The position numbers and the translations under genes are program-made. Positions 22,983 through 31,338 of a stretch of 40,697 bases of DNA are shown one piece after another; the first letter of the stretch is position 1, and each line of letters opens with the position of its first letter. The notes beneath the pieces were generated by a model. It did not search any database. It worked only from the letters and a program-made list of their open reading frames with translations, and was not told the origin of the DNA. Source of the stretch: CAYQQJ01 sp964419935. GTDB lineage: Bacteria > Pseudomonadota > Gammaproteobacteria > Pseudomonadales > Cellvibrionaceae. Location: positions 1 through 40,697 of the forward strand of contig CAYQQJ010000028.1 of the NCBI GenBank assembly GCA_964419935.1, written 5' to 3'.

Positions 22983-23435
22983 ATGACTATGAGCACATCC
23001 AACAGTGATCTTTCTGATCGCCTGCGCGCTGAGCGCCAAGCGGTGGAAACATTCTACCGCGCGTTCAGCGAAAAGCAGCCCGATCTTGTCGATGAAGTCC
23101 TCGCGCCCACGTGGGACGACATTCCGCTGGCACCCCAACAAGGTGCCGGACCGGAGGGAATCAAGCCCATCATTCGCAGCGTCATGCAAGCATTCCCCGA
23201 CGTTCAGATCACCGTCCACGACATGATCCAGGAGCCCGGCAGGATCGGCGTTCGCGCCGAGATCAGCGGCACCCATCAGGGCGAACTTTTCGGCATCGCT
23301 TCCACCGGAAAAGAGGTGAACTTCCGTCTCCACGAGTTCCACACACTCGATGACAGGCGCATCACCACCACATGGCATATGGAGGACTGGTTCGGTCTTT
23401 TCCTCCAGCTTGGCCAGTTTCCGAAGCAATCCTGA
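22983..23435 (+). CDS. SnoaL-like polyketide cyclase/ester cyclase family protein
   Basis: A 150-aa NTF2-fold protein of the SnoaL-like ester-cyclase type. Visible features are RQAVETFYRAFSEKQPDLVDEVLAP at the N-terminus, then GPEGIKPIIRSVMQAFPDVQITVHDMI, and SGTHQGELFGIASTGKEVNFRLHEFHTLDDRRITTTWHMEDWFGL, which matches the pattern GxxxGxxPTGkxV...hxfrf..gki.e.W...D. The family includes cyclases and detoxifying proteins of unknown reaction. The ATG at 22983 was chosen over a TTG at 22923. The oxidoreductase gene follows in the same reading frame with a 24-bp gap, so the two probably form an operon. Confidence 0.88.
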   Translation: MTMSTSNSDLSDRLRAERQAVETFYRAFSEKQPDLVDEVLAPTWDDIPLAPQQGAGPEGIKPIIRSVMQAFPDVQITVHDMIQEPGRIGVRAEISGTHQGELFGIASTGKEVNFRLHEFHTLDDRRITTTWHMEDWFGLFLQLGQFPKQS

Positions 23436-23459
23436 TCAACCAAAACCAGTGAGGTATTT

Positions 23460-24380
23460 ATAAAATCGGCACTTCTCAGAGCCTTCGGCGGCCCCGAGGT
23501 GATTACGGTCGACGAAGCCAACCTGCGCGACTTACAGCCTGACGAAGCCGTCGTCCGTGTCGAGGTGGCGGGCGCGAACCCGCTGGACTTGAAGATAATA
23601 GCCGGCTACATGCAGCAGGTTTTTCCAGTCGAGTTTCCGTATGTGCCGGGCACCGACTTTAGTGGCGTGGTCGATGCAGTCGGCGCAGACGTGACGCACC
23701 TGAGCCCGGGCGATCGAGTGTTTGGACGTACTGCGCCGGATGCCGGTGGCGCCTTCGGCAGAAACCTGGTGATTGCAGCAACGGACCTCTGCGTGATCCC
23801 GTCGGAGATGAGCTTCGAGCAGGCAGCGGCCCTGCCGACAGCCTTCGGCACAGCAAGGCAAGCTCTGTTCGACGCGGGTCATCTGCGACAGGGACAACGG
23901 GTCTTGATCCATGCCGGGGCGGGAGGCGTCGGCAGCATGGCCATTCAGCAGGCCCACCATGCGGGTGCCCATGTCATTGCTACGGCGTCGGCCAGGAACG
24001 TCGAGCTAGTGAAGAGTTTGGGCGCGGATGAGGTCATCGACTACCGAACCGAAGATTTTACTCAAGTGCGCGACATTGACCTCGTACTCGACACCATCGG
24101 CGGCGAAACATTGGAGAAGTCATGGTCGGTACTTAGCGCAGACGGTCGCATCGCAAGCCTCGTGGAGTTCGGTATCAAACCCAGGCTTGGGCAGATGGGT
24201 GAGTTTGTGTTCTTCGCAAGTGCGACGACTTTTCTGCCTGAAGCCATCCGGCAGTTCCAAGCCGGACACCTTCAGGTCATCACCGACTCGATCTTTTCAC
24301 TGAACGATGTGCGCTCGGCGTTGGAGAAGTTGGCCACTGGGCATGCGTGCGGCAAAGTCCTTGTGCGCTTGAGCAACTGA
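23460..24380 (+). CDS. NADPH:quinone oxidoreductase-like MDR protein with ATA start
   Basis: A zinc-independent medium-chain dehydrogenase/reductase of the quinone oxidoreductase type. The GroES-like N-terminal domain (VPGTDFSGVVDAVGADVTHL, SPGDRVFG) and nucleotide-binding domain (HAGAGGVGSMAIQQAHHAGA, about residues 143-162) are intact, and the end matches the family (LATGHACGKVLVRL). The family N-terminus MK-ALLRAFGGPEV is encoded from 23460, but the first codon is ATA, not ATG, with GAGG located 5-6 nt before it. An in-frame GTG at 23499 has no suitable ribosome site and would lose the first strand. So this is either a rare ATA start, a start-loss mutation, or a sequencing error. It reads in the same frame as the SnoaL-like gene upstream. 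Confidence 0.85.
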   Translation: MKSALLRAFGGPEVITVDEANLRDLQPDEAVVRVEVAGANPLDLKIIAGYMQQVFPVEFPYVPGTDFSGVVDAVGADVTHLSPGDRVFGRTAPDAGGAFGRNLVIAATDLCVIPSEMSFEQAAALPTAFGTARQALFDAGHLRQGQRVLIHAGAGGVGSMAIQQAHHAGAHVIATASARNVELVKSLGADEVIDYRTEDFTQVRDIDLVLDTIGGETLEKSWSVLSADGRIASLVEFGIKPRLGQMGEFVFFASATTFLPEAIRQFQAGHLQVITDSIFSLNDVRSALEKLATGHACGKVLVRLSN

Positions 24381-24419
24381 TTCTGGAGCCGCGCCATGAC
24401 ACAAAACAAGCAAGTGGTG

Positions 24420-24641
24420 CTAGGGAACCTCTGATCAAGTCCCTGTAAGCCCCGAAGGGCGCTGCCTGGCGCGGGCACTCTCAGCGTTGGCAATCTTACT
24501 AAGGACTAAGGCCATTAGCGGCGATTGCCGCCTTGAGATTACCTCGCGCCAGATTGCGCACGACTGCATGGATGCAGGAGGTAGAGCGACGCAGGAAGCC
24601 AAAGCCGAGAGACCACAGGGACTTGATCAGAGGTTCCCTAG
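24420..24641. mobile_element. MITE-like element 2 (222 bp including CTAG ends)
   Basis: Perfect 26-bp inverted repeats at 24420-24445 and 24616-24641; the outer four bases are CTAG on both sides, so the 22-bp repeat proper (GGGAACCTCTGATCAAGTCC...) is flanked by a likely CTAG target duplication. Such ends resemble those of IS5-type elements, but assignment to a family was not possible without a search. The internal 170 bp holds no intact gene; a minus-strand frame running through it (24499-24729) may be a transposase scrap. It sits between the oxidoreductase and the globin genes. Confidence 0.85.
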
Positions 24642-24713
24642 TGACAGAAGCGGGGTCCGGCATCGATGTCACCCACCGGTTCGCGATGTTTCTGATGACC
24701 TGGCCACCCAGAA

Positions 24714-25160
24714 TCACCGCGTCCGGCACATCTCCGCGGGTCGTCGCAGCTGCTCCAGCAAATAAGTTTTCAGTGAACTCTCCACCTGCATTTCGTCCAG
24801 CGCGGTTTCCATACAGAACAACCAGGCGTCGCGCTCTTCGGGGCCAATGGGCAGGTGGCGGTGTGCGGCGGGAATGGCGATAGGACCGAAGCGCTCTCGG
24901 TAACGACGGGGGCCGCCCATCCAGCCGATGAGAAATGTTGCGAGTTTGTCTCTAGATAACGCCAAGTCCTCGGGGTGCAGTTCCAGAATTGTGCGCGCTT
25001 CGGGCAGTCTCTCCATGGCATCGTAGAAACGGTCGGCCAGTTCCCGTACCGCGTCCTCGCCGCCCAATGCGCGCAGTGTACTGTCACCCATGCCATAGGT
25101 GTTCGCTCTATGGCTGTGTGGCTGCTTGAGTGAAGGGTCGGGTACTTCGTTATTCGCCAC
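24714..25160 (-). CDS. Truncated haemoglobin, group II
   Basis: A 148-aa 2-on-2 globin. Features of group II: TLRALGGEDAVRELADRFYDAM at the A/B helices, then GWMGGPRRYRERFGP (CD/E region), the proximal histidine in PAAHRHLPIG, and the G8 tryptophan in ERDAWLFCM. It ends ...LRRPAEM. Such proteins bind O2 or NO and aid protection or electron transfer. The GTG at 25160 is chosen because GGAG lies 9 nt upstream and the conserved TYGMGD segment then falls about 23 residues in; the ATG at 25091 would cut this N-terminus. The start overlaps the last 11 nt of the upstream esterase gene, implying coupling. A MITE follows 70 bp later. Confidence 0.9.
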   Translation of the reverse strand: MANNEVPDPSLKQPHSHRANTYGMGDSTLRALGGEDAVRELADRFYDAMERLPEARTILELHPEDLALSRDKLATFLIGWMGGPRRYRERFGPIAIPAAHRHLPIGPEERDAWLFCMETALDEMQVESSLKTYLLEQLRRPAEMCRTR

Positions 25161-26859
25161 TTGATGGGTCTCCAAAATTTGGAAGGTAAAACTGATCCAG
25201 AAACTCATAGCGCTGTTGAAATGTTTTGCTGCTCGCGGAATGAGTATCCACATCAATAACAATATGTTCGCCACTCTTGAATTGCGGCCAGGTTGGCAAG
25301 CCCTTGCCATTGGGATTGCCGGTTTTGATGAAGTTGGCAAAATAGGTTTGCATAACATCGGAAACCTTATGATCGTCCGCGGTCCAGTCGTACACTTTGT
25401 TCAGATGTAAATTGCCCATGGCGTATTCGATCTCCGCGGAATGTACGGCGCCCTTTGGTTCGGGCATTGGTTCAGGCGGCGCTTTTCTCGCTTCCTGCTT
25501 TTCTTTTTTATTTCGTTTCACGCCGCCGGCCAAGCCTGCTTCGGCGTCACTGAAGGCGGCAGTCATCGGTGGACGGGGACGCGCATAGACATAGTAGTAC
25601 ACCGGTTTTTTGCCCGTGGCGTTCGCCAGTGATGCCCAGGTCCAGGTGCCGTAACTGATAAAACGGTCGCTGGCCAGCGCTTGGGCAGCTTCCATCACTT
25701 CACGAGCGTTGCTTGCCGGATAAAGCGCAAAAAGTTCCTCGGCTTTATTGCCGTACAGTTTTTCCAATGCCTTGCGGTAGTTCGCAACGGTCGGTTCGTG
25801 TTTTCCCAGAATCCCTCGCCAGGAGCTTTCCGCCGTGTTGACCCCGGCAAGTAAGGGCACTTGTGCCTGGTCACCGTCAGTGAACACTTCCAATGGATCT
25901 CTGGTAAGAAAATAACCATCCACTGCCAAGGTAACACCGAACCGCGGCTGCTGATTCGTGACATCCAGTAGTTGCTGTGCCGACAAGTCGCGCAAGTCTT
26001 CCAGAGATGGCGCTTTACCCAGCCCCCAGGTGGCTGCCGCTTGCACACCTTGCGCTTCAACTTCCGCCAAAGGAACCGCAGGAATGGGCGCACCAATGAT
26101 CGAACCGCTCTCGCCAATGGCGCCGGCAATAAGCCCCTTGGACAGTGGCGATGCCATATGCGCACTCACGGAGATGGACCCGGCGGACTCACCGGCAATG
26201 GTGACCCGATTCGGATCGCCACCAAAGGCCGAGATATTGCGCTGCACCCACGCCAGAGCGGCCTGTTGATCCAGCAAGCCATAGTTGCCCGATGCCTTGT
26301 GCGGCGATTCCTTGGTGAGCGCCGGATGGGCAAAGAACCCGAACACGCCCAGGCGGTAGTTGACGGTCAGGCTGACAATGCCACGCTGCGCCATGGATTC
26401 TCCGTCATAGCGCCCTTCCGAACCATCTCCCGCGGCAAAGCCGCCGCCGTAAAAGTAGACGAGAACTGGCAGTTTCTGCTCGGTCTTGCCTTCCCCAGGC
26501 GCTACCGGCGTCCACACATTGAGGTAAAGGCTGTCTTCACTCATGCCGTTCGACCGGAAGCCCATATCGCCGTAAATCGGCTTTTGCATGGCCCGGGGGC
26601 CGAACTTGTGCGCCGGGCGAATGCCGTCCCAATCCGCGGCCGGTTGTGGTGGCTGCCAACGCAAATCGCCCACTGGCGGCGCCGCAAAAGGTATGCCCTT
26701 GAAGGCAGCAATGCCTGTCGCAGGGTTGTACAGGCCTTCAAGGGTACCGTTTTCAACCGTAACCTGCGGCTGAGTTTCCGATGCGATCACCGGAACGGAC
26801 AGCGCAAGAATGAGGAGCCAAACCCAGCGGGTTCTGTTATCAATTTTTTTCATGACCAT
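25150..26859 (-). CDS. Secreted type-B carboxylesterase
   Basis: A 569-aa exported esterase of the cholinesterase/carboxylesterase type B fold. Signal peptide: basic KKIDNRTR then WVWLLILALSVPVIA-S. Visible elements: AFKGIPFAAPPVGDLRWQPP, EDSLYLNVWTP, oxyanion YFYGGGFAAGD, nucleophile GESAGS, acid region AGVNTAESSW, and histidine in VHSAEIEYAMGN. Before the histidine lies a charged insertion (GGVKRNKKEKQEARKAPPEP) unusual for the family, close to the active site. ATGs at 26859 and 26853 are both possible; neither has a strong ribosome site. It overlaps the globin gene downstream by 11 nt. The substrate is unknown. Confidence 0.93.
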   Translation of the reverse strand: MVMKKIDNRTRWVWLLILALSVPVIASETQPQVTVENGTLEGLYNPATGIAAFKGIPFAAPPVGDLRWQPPQPAADWDGIRPAHKFGPRAMQKPIYGDMGFRSNGMSEDSLYLNVWTPVAPGEGKTEQKLPVLVYFYGGGFAAGDGSEGRYDGESMAQRGIVSLTVNYRLGVFGFFAHPALTKESPHKASGNYGLLDQQAALAWVQRNISAFGGDPNRVTIAGESAGSISVSAHMASPLSKGLIAGAIGESGSIIGAPIPAVPLAEVEAQGVQAAATWGLGKAPSLEDLRDLSAQQLLDVTNQQPRFGVTLAVDGYFLTRDPLEVFTDGDQAQVPLLAGVNTAESSWRGILGKHEPTVANYRKALEKLYGNKAEELFALYPASNAREVMEAAQALASDRFISYGTWTWASLANATGKKPVYYYVYARPRPPMTAAFSDAEAGLAGGVKRNKKEKQEARKAPPEPMPEPKGAVHSAEIEYAMGNLHLNKVYDWTADDHKVSDVMQTYFANFIKTGNPNGKGLPTWPQFKSGEHIVIDVDTHSASSKTFQQRYEFLDQFYLPNFGDPSSGE

Positions 26860-27075
26860 CCCGATACCAGAGAGAAAGAGATTGTGCTTGCGAAACAGGT
26901 CCGCGCAGTCGGCACATAAACGAGGCGCGGACCAAGCGTGAGAACAGCAACAGAATAACAGCGGGCGGCAGGATTTCAATCGCCAGCCCACGGGGAATTT
27001 TTTACGGTATGGGTCGTCAACTGATCATGACCTTCACACCGTTGATACACACATGACGCACAGAGGTGCCCCATC

Positions 27076-27597
27076 ATGATCAGACGCGAACACCATGTAA
27101 ACAAGAAAGCCAAACACACACCGCCCTACCCGGCCCGGGATGCAGCGGACGATACCAGAGACCAAATGGATGAGCTCGACTTTAGCGAAGATGAATCGGC
27201 GCCGCGCATCGGCGATCCCGTTAGCCGGGCGGAATTGGACCGGGAACAACCCCCTGAGCGCGCTCGCGAAGCCGGCCTGACCAGCGCTGCCCGCCCAGAC
27301 CATAACCCTACCGATGACGATGTAACGCCGCAAACTCTGCTGGATGAAGACGGCGCACGCTCGCCCGATGAACCCGGCAGTGGCAGAGCCAATGATGAAA
27401 CCCTGCGCAACGTCGGCGCGCAGGATATTGGCGGCCGCTATGGTCTGGATGAAGCTGAGTTGGGTCGGGCCCACCCCTTGGATGGCAAACCCTGGGACGG
27501 CGACCCCAATGAACCAATCACACCCTCTGCGTCCGCAGAAAAAGGCATTCCGCGGACGCCCAGCTCACCGGCCTCCCGCTCCACCCGCAAACACTGA
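27076..27597 (+). CDS. Hydrophilic, probably disordered hypothetical protein
   Basis: A 173-aa protein almost without hydrophobic stretches, rich in Asp, Glu, Arg and Pro and predicted to be largely disordered. It contains short acidic patches (DQMDELDFSEDES, NPTDDDVTPQTLLDEDG) and a conserved-looking GGRYGLDEAELGRAHPLDG segment. AGAGGTG lies 7 nt upstream of the ATG. No family was recognised. It converges with the FUSC gene, separated by 12 bp. No partner is evident. Confidence 0.7.
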   Translation: MIRREHHVNKKAKHTPPYPARDAADDTRDQMDELDFSEDESAPRIGDPVSRAELDREQPPERAREAGLTSAARPDHNPTDDDVTPQTLLDEDGARSPDEPGSGRANDETLRNVGAQDIGGRYGLDEAELGRAHPLDGKPWDGDPNEPITPSASAEKGIPRTPSSPASRSTRKH

Positions 27598-27609
27598 GCC
27601 AAGGCCGGG

Positions 27610-28647
27610 CTACCGGCGGAGCATCGCCTTCAATCGGTGTTCTGCCCAGGTAAAGGCCTTTGGGTGATGAATGATCCAGCCACCCAGGAATCCGATACTG
27701 CTGCCGATAACGGTGTCCAACAACCGCGCTTTTATCAGCGCGTCCGTATTCATGGCAAGAGACGTCGCGTCGGCAAAAAGCAGAGTCAGCGGTGTGATGA
27801 AAATAACCGCCAAACCATAGTTGCGTACCACTAACAGCTCGATAATAAAATTCAGCGTCAGAATCGTCAGCACAACAGTCCAGATGTTCATATGGAGTGA
27901 AAACAGAAGCCATGTGAGCCCCATGCCGATCAAGGTGCCGAATATGCGATGCAGATTCCGTTGCCACACCAGGCGGAAACTGGCTCCCTGCAGGATGGCA
28001 GCACAGGAGATGGGTACCCAATAAGGATTGTCCAAACCAATCAACAATGCCAGGCAATAGGAGCCGCCGATAAACAATCCGATGACCGATGCTTCCAGAA
28101 AAACTGCGTAAATCCGCGGTTCGGGAGGATTGGCCGGTGCAGCCTGAGCAGGCTCATGGACGACCAGACTGTAGAAGAACGCAATAACGCAGGACGAAAG
28201 GCCGCCCAGTGTCACCAGCCCCACCCGCATGGGAACCAGCGTCATATCAAACGGCAACGTACTGGCAATTGCGGCAATCATGATGAAGAAAAAACTGCCT
28301 GGCGGCGGCAACACGTAATAGCGCGTAATAAAAGTGGCCAGCAGTGAAATGAACAACAACACCATTGCCGAAGCATAGCCATTGAAACTCGCGCAGACCG
28401 CCAGCGCGAAGCTGGCACTGAACCCCATGGATACTACCGCCAGCGTGACCATACGCCGGGAAATCGACGTTGGTCGCATGTAAAGGATAACCAGTGAACC
28501 GATACAACCGAGAATACCCAGGTCAAGCCGTCCGGCGTAGGCACCGGTAAGCGCCGGCACGCCGGAGCAGATGGCAGCCACCAGAGGAAAATGCCATGAA
28601 CGGGTAGTTTGGTTCAGGGCCAATAATTGTCTCAGTTGTTGAAGCAT
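27610..28647 (-). CDS. FUSC family (aromatic acid exporter-like) membrane protein
   Basis: A 345-aa inner-membrane protein with two blocks of about five to six helices, separated by a cytoplasmic segment near residue 170 (VVHEPAQAAPANPPEPR). The second block contains YWVPISCAAILQGASFRLVWQRNLHRIFGTLIG, the classic FUSC pattern (W-P/T-x-x-x...R...R-x-x-G-T-x-x-G). Relatives act as exporters of fusaric acid or aromatic acids. The protein is half the size of the full YccS/AaeB-type proteins. The ATG at 28647 was preferred over a GTG two codons upstream. No adaptor (membrane-fusion) gene adjoins, so it works alone or is uncharacterised. Confidence 0.85.
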   Translation of the reverse strand: MLQQLRQLLALNQTTRSWHFPLVAAICSGVPALTGAYAGRLDLGILGCIGSLVILYMRPTSISRRMVTLAVVSMGFSASFALAVCASFNGYASAMVLLFISLLATFITRYYVLPPPGSFFFIMIAAIASTLPFDMTLVPMRVGLVTLGGLSSCVIAFFYSLVVHEPAQAAPANPPEPRIYAVFLEASVIGLFIGGSYCLALLIGLDNPYWVPISCAAILQGASFRLVWQRNLHRIFGTLIGMGLTWLLFSLHMNIWTVVLTILTLNFIIELLVVRNYGLAVIFITPLTLLFADATSLAMNTDALIKARLLDTVIGSSIGFLGGWIIHHPKAFTWAEHRLKAMLRR

Positions 28648-28756
28648 GTCCACCGGCTGATTGAGTGGCTGGGCGCACGGCTTGGCCGCGTGAGCTAAAA
28701 GTCGGCCATTATACGCGAGCTACCCAATCCGACGAATATCGCCAGTGGCGATATGT

Positions 28757-29110
28757 CTACATTTCCACCACCGGCTCAAAGCCGCCATAGATCAAACGCT
28801 GACCGTCGAAGGGCATGGGATTGACGTCTGCTTGGGTCCGGGGATCGGCCATAACTTTCGCCATTCCTTCATCGCGCACAGCCTTGGATGGCCAGATAAT
28901 CCAGGAGAAAATTACGGTTTCATCTTCCTTGCATTTCACCGCCATGGGGAAGGACGTGACTTTTCCGTCCGGCACATCGTCCCCCCAACACTCCATAAAC
29001 GCCAATGCGCCGTATTCCTTGAATACAACACCCGCCGCAGCGGCGTGCTCTCGGTAAGCTTCTTTATTCGCGGTCGGCACAGCGGCAACAAAACCATCTA
29101 CATAGGACAT
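28757..29110 (-). CDS. DUF1428 family protein
   Basis: A 117-aa protein of the DUF1428 family, with an alpha/beta ferredoxin-like (dimeric ABM-like) fold. Recognisable: MSYVDGFVAAVPTANKEAY at the start, ALAFMECWGDDVPDGKVTSFPMAVK in the middle, and NPMPFDGQRLIYGGFEPVVEM at the end. GAGGAG precedes the ATG by 8 nt. Its function is unknown. It stands alone, between the FUSC gene and the secreted protein gene. Confidence 0.93.
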   Translation of the reverse strand: MSYVDGFVAAVPTANKEAYREHAAAAGVVFKEYGALAFMECWGDDVPDGKVTSFPMAVKCKEDETVIFSWIIWPSKAVRDEGMAKVMADPRTQADVNPMPFDGQRLIYGGFEPVVEM

Positions 29111-29296
29111 GTTCGACTCCTCAGTGGCTGGACACTTGAAAGACCGGTTTCACCCGAATCTCGTTCAGTAAGGAATAGTCGATCCGGTTCCAGGAAAATC
29201 GACAGACTGCGGAAGAAAATATTCGGATGACCCGCGAAGCCAAGCCGATCCAGCTTGATGCGTGAAGACTTTAAACCCGGTGGGTTGCGGGATTAA

Positions 29297-29848
29297 CTAA
29301 CGTGCGGTTTCCGCTTTTCTGATACGCCCTTTGCTCACCATGTAATTGCCATGAGTGGTGGCAATGCGCAAGTCAGTTCGGTGCAGTCGGCTCTGCAGTA
29401 CATGGAACTCGTTGGGAAATGGCTGCGGGTGCGCGATGAGACTGTTACCGGTGTTGCTACCAGAACGCCCTAGATTGAGACAGCGTGCAGTGGAGGATTC
29501 GATCTGTTCGATCTCCACCCGCCCTTTGGAAACCGGCGCCTTGAAGTGACGGCCGATGATAATGTCTTTACCACGGGAGGCAATCAGATACAGATCGCTT
29601 GCGCCTGCGGCACGAACAAAATACCCCGTGTACCTGAAACCGGGGCATCGGTTACTATCCAGCCACGTTCGGATGTCGCCGTAGTTTGCAAACTTGCGAA
29701 GACTGAGGCTGTCCCCATTTTCTATCGCCTCAGCCAGCCGTGTTCCCCGGTCAACAGCCCGCGCGAGAGGATCTTCTGCCAAAGCTGCCAGCGGAAACGC
29801 AAAAACGGCCGCTGACAACCACCACGGCAACAAGCACCGAGATAGCAC
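29297..29848 (-). CDS. Secreted protein of unknown function
   Basis: Read from GTG at 29848 the protein is 183 aa with a signal peptide (VLSRCLLPWWLSAAVFAFPL, then AALA, cleavage near residue 24). The mature part begins with EDPLARAVDRGTRLAEAIENG and contains RTWLDSNRCPGFRYTGYFVRAAG and STARCLNLGRSG, with two cysteines that could pair, and a C-terminal LRIATTHGNYMVSKGRIRK. The GTG lies 4 nt past the stop of the zinc-ribbon gene with no ribosome site, which fits re-initiation after the upstream gene. Upstream starts would lie inside that gene in another frame. No family was recognised. Confidence 0.65.
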   Translation of the reverse strand: MLSRCLLPWWLSAAVFAFPLAALAEDPLARAVDRGTRLAEAIENGDSLSLRKFANYGDIRTWLDSNRCPGFRYTGYFVRAAGASDLYLIASRGKDIIIGRHFKAPVSKGRVEIEQIESSTARCLNLGRSGSNTGNSLIAHPQPFPNEFHVLQSRLHRTDLRIATTHGNYMVSKGRIRKAETAR

Positions 29849-29852
29849 GGGA

Positions 29853-30128
29853 TTAAAAATCGAAAATTTCGCTGAGCAGACTTTTCTTCTTGCGCGGCCT
29901 GCCGCCATAGGACTGGTTGTAGCCGTGATGCTGATCATGATGGTGGACCCTGTCGTTGCTCGGACGACTCTGTGGCGCAGCGGCCATGGGTTCCACCGAA
30001 GAGCGCTCGATAATTTTGTCCAACTCGCCCCGGTCCAGCCAAATGCCGCGACACTGAGGGCAGTAGTCTATCTCAATGCCCTGCCGATCGGTCATCATTA
30101 AACTCACATTACAAGTCGGACACTGCAT
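29853..30128 (-). CDS. TFIIB-type zinc ribbon protein (zf-TFIIB)
   Basis: A 91-aa protein with an N-terminal zinc ribbon: CPTCNVSLMM near the start and YCPQCRGIWLDRGELDKIIE, a match to the zf-TFIIB family (CPxC ... CPxCxGxWLDxGEL). A His-rich linker (RVHHHDQHHGYNQ) and a basic tail (RPRKKKSLLSEIFDF) follow. Family members are widespread in bacteria and their function is unknown. Its stop lies 4 nt before the GTG of the secreted protein gene, suggesting coupling. Confidence 0.93.
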   Translation of the reverse strand: MQCPTCNVSLMMTDRQGIEIDYCPQCRGIWLDRGELDKIIERSSVEPMAAAPQSRPSNDRVHHHDQHHGYNQSYGGRPRKKKSLLSEIFDF

Positions 30129-30409
30129 TCATCACACTCCAATGGCTGCTCAAGGTTGGCAAACTCTGCCAGAACGTCTGGTAAACGTTTGGCGGAAACT
30201 CGCACGCTTAGTTAAGGATCACGCTTATAAAGGCATGTTCAACGCCCCCCAAAATAACAGGATAACCACCCTTTGGAAAGCCACCACCACCTGGCTGCCA
30301 ACAGAAGCAAACACCAAGCCGCAGTTCGGCAAAAGCCCATGGCTTGCGGCCCGGAAATTGCTTCAGCCTGAAACTGTGCAGTAGAACCATCAGTGCATCG
30401 GAGACGGTT

Positions 30410-31279
30410 ATGCAGGGCAAGAGCTCAGACAATACTCAAAGCGGAGCTCGCCATCTCGACCCAGGCATTGTGGAACGGGCACAATCACCGATCCGCGGAA
30501 TTGGCCGAGCCGTTGGCGGCGCCATTATTTTCAGCTTGCCGATGATGATGACCATGGAAATGTGGTACATCGGCTTCTATATCGACCCCCTGCGCCTGAT
30601 CATTCTTATTCTGTTTACGCTGCCATTGTTCTACGGCATTTCCAGTATCGTGGGCTTCGAAAAATCGAAAACCCGTATGGATAATATTGTCGATGTTTTT
30701 GTAGCCTACGCCGTGGCATTTGCAACTACCACATTGGTTCTCGGCATTTTCGCTGTTATAAACCGGGACTCCCAATGGGGGGAAATCTTCGTATTACTTC
30801 TATTGCAGGCCGTACCTGGCAGCCTGGGGGCGCTTCTGGCCCGTAGCGTGGTCGGCAACGATATGGATGATGACGACGATGATGGCGAAGACTACGGCAA
30901 CGAGTTGATCACCCTGATCGCAGGCGCGCTGTTTCTCGCATTCAACCTGGCACCGACGGAAGAAATGGTGCTGATTTCCTACATGATGACGCCATGGCAC
31001 GTTTTGGCGCTGGTCATACTGACCTTGCTGATCATGCAAATTTTCGCTACTGCCGACGCAGACCCAAGCGTCGAGGAATTGCGCGCCATAAAAACCCATA
31101 TTCAACTATTCACACGGTTCACAAGCACCGGCTATATTCTGGCTATTGCCATCAGCATTTTCATGTTGTGGATTTTTGGGCGGACGGATCACGACAGCTT
31201 TCATAATGTGCTAAGCACCGCCATCGTTCTCGGCTTTCCCGCCGGAATTGGCGCTGCAGCGGCACGGCTTATTATTTAA
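30410..31279 (+). CDS. TIGR02587/DUF2391 integral membrane protein
   Basis: A 289-aa polytopic membrane protein with about eight helices. A cytoplasmic N-terminus is followed by GRAVGGAIIFSLPMMMTMEMWYIGFYI, whose MMMTMEMW core is typical of the family, then LIILILFTLPLFYGISS. An acidic loop DMDDDDDDGEDYGNE lies in the middle (about residues 155-169), followed by FLAFNLAPTEEMVLISYMMTPWH, the most conserved part. The start at 30410 has GGAG 6 nt upstream. The family is known only as a pair with TIGR02588, which follows 59 bp downstream. The function is unknown. Confidence 0.88.
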   Translation: MQGKSSDNTQSGARHLDPGIVERAQSPIRGIGRAVGGAIIFSLPMMMTMEMWYIGFYIDPLRLIILILFTLPLFYGISSIVGFEKSKTRMDNIVDVFVAYAVAFATTTLVLGIFAVINRDSQWGEIFVLLLLQAVPGSLGALLARSVVGNDMDDDDDDGEDYGNELITLIAGALFLAFNLAPTEEMVLISYMMTPWHVLALVILTLLIMQIFATADADPSVEELRAIKTHIQLFTRFTSTGYILAIAISIFMLWIFGRTDHDSFHNVLSTAIVLGFPAGIGAAAARLII

Positions 31280-31338
31280 GACATGTTGAAAAAGTTGTTA
31301 TCGACGCGGCGCGACAAATTTGACAGGAGAATTCCGAG

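Noticed and set aside
24499..24729. Minus-strand frame through MITE 2 as a transposase fragment
   Set aside because: No DDE motif or clear family similarity; mentioned only as a possible scrap.
25972..26919. Long plus-strand frame antisense to the carboxylesterase
   Set aside because: Composition is that of an antisense shadow, with no motif or ribosome site.
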